Shown: positions 63,393 to 64,000 of the stretch, in pieces
Layout of the letters: every line of letters begins with the position of its first letter
Position numbering within the stretch: position 1 is the stretch's first letter
Assembly: GCA_020639135.1 (NCBI GenBank)
Contig: JACKHE010000001.1
Span: forward strand, 496,001 to 560,000
Reading direction: 5' to 3'
Length of the DNA stretch: 64,000 nt
Origin: Phycisphaeraceae bacterium
GTDB lineage: Bacteria; Planctomycetota; Phycisphaerae; Phycisphaerales; UBA1924
Notes under the pieces: model-generated
Seen by the model: the letters and a program-made list of their open reading frames with translations, nothing else
Told to the model about the DNA's origin: nothing
Database searches by the model: none
Translations under genes and position numbers: made by a program

Positions 63393-64000
63393 TCACTGCC
63401 CGGTCGAGTCGTGGAGGACGCGGCCGAGCTCTTCCTGCGTGGTCAGGCCCTGCGCGACCTTCTCCTTGCCGTCGTAGATCATGGGCTTCATGCCCTGCCT
63501 GACGGCGGTGGCCATGAGCGCGACGGCGTCGGCGGACTTCATGGTCAGTGCGCGCAGCTCGTCGGTCATGGTCATGATCTCGTAGATCGCGACGCGGCCC
63601 GAGTAGCCGGTGCCGTAGCACTTCTCGCAGCGGTGGCCGTTGTGCTGACCGGTGGCGTGGCAGACGGGGCAGATCTTGCGGAGCAGGCGCTGGCCCATGA
63701 CGGCCAGGAGCGCGCTGCTGATGAGGTAAGGCTCGATGCCGATGTCCTGGAGTCGGGAGATCGCGCTGGGCGCGTCGTTGGTGTGGAGCGTGGCGAGGAC
63801 GAGGTGTCCGGTGAGCGCGGCCTGGATGGCGAGCTGCGCGGTCTCGGCGTCGCGGATCTCGCCGACGAGGATGACGTCGGGGTCCTGCCGCAGGAGCGAG
63901 CGGAGTCCGGCGGCGAAGGTGACGCCGCGTTTGGGGTTGACCTGGACCTGCCCGATGTGGTCCATGTGGTACTCGACGGGGTCCTCGATGGTCATGACGT
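63393..64000 (-). CDS. gspE: GspE secretion ATPase (C-terminal part; start beyond window)
   Basis: About 202 residues are visible; the frame stays open to the right edge. TIEDPVEYHM is the Asp-box region, GLRSLLRQDPDVILVGEIRD the Walker B stretch, then the His-box (LATLHTNDAPSAISRL). A tetra-cysteine zinc site (CPVCHATGQHNGHRCEKCYG) is present, as in GspE and PilB. The P-loop lies outside. It powers pseudopilus assembly. Ends TGQ stop; gspF follows. Confidence 0.9.
   Translation of the reverse strand, partial: VMTIEDPVEYHMDHIGQVQVNPKRGVTFAAGLRSLLRQDPDVILVGEIRDAETAQLAIQAALTGHLVLATLHTNDAPSAISRLQDIGIEPYLISSALLAVMGQRLLRKICPVCHATGQHNGHRCEKCYGTGYSGRVAIYEIMTMTDELRALTMKSADAVALMATAVRQGMKPMIYDGKEKVAQGLTTQEELGRVLHDSTGQ

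Overview
The window is a GC-rich bacterial chromosome segment with tightly packed genes. It most likely comes from a planctomycete of the Phycisphaerae type. This is inferred from gene content: membrane Ser/Thr kinases with TolB-like propeller domains, a lysine-rich histone-H1-like protein, secreted proteases ending in dockerin-like repeats, proteins ending in short PxPG...RRRR sorting tails, a double-VWA Bat-like protein and a type II secretion (T2SS) pseudopilus operon. No rRNA, tRNA, CRISPR array, phage or insertion sequence was recognised.

Layout. 1-5350: two tandem Ser/Thr kinase genes on the minus strand, the first running off the left edge. 5.5-13.4 kb: an alpha/beta hydrolase, the H1-like protein, an MFS transporter, a small lipoprotein, a structured RNA followed by an intrinsic terminator just before cysE, cysE overlapping an MscS channel gene, and an adenine methylase. 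13.4-23.8 kb is mostly housekeeping: an EF-G paralogue, a PH-like membrane protein, holA, a lipoprotein, an inverted pair of REP-like palindromes, pyrB, gmk, clpB and a SpoIIAA-like protein. 23.8-30 kb: pgpH and phoH (minus), then a lipoprotein, a YwlE-type phosphatase, rpiB and a Cys/Met-metabolism PLP enzyme (plus).

30-40 kb, minus strand: a DUF4175-like coiled-coil protein and a VWA protein, an ECF sigma factor with its anti-sigma factor, a TPR protein and a GAF-SpoIIE phosphatase. This block suggests cell-envelope signalling. 40-44.5 kb: DinB, a PfkB kinase, a small acidic protein, plsY overlapping a WaaE-like glycosyltransferase, and a divergent KdkA-like sugar kinase (envelope lipid and LPS functions). 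44.6-48.4 kb: a trypsin-like and a subtilisin-like protease, both with dockerin-like tails. 48.8-53.9 kb: dnaN, an intergenic region with DnaA-box-like 9-mers, transketolase, and a porin with a structured leader. 54-55.5 kb: tandem paralogues with PEP-CTERM-like tails. 55.8-64 kb: a T2SS operon (gspE, partial, F, G, I, J, K, C-like, L, M, and a TPR lipoprotein) with 1-4 nt overlaps through most of its length. No secretin gene lies in the window.

The most unusual items are the structured RNA plus terminator before cysE, the EF-G paralogue lacking the catalytic switch-II His, the hairpin-rich porin leader, the protein-arginine-phosphatase-like enzyme, and the clustering of dockerin-tailed and PEP-CTERM-like exported proteins beside a T2SS.
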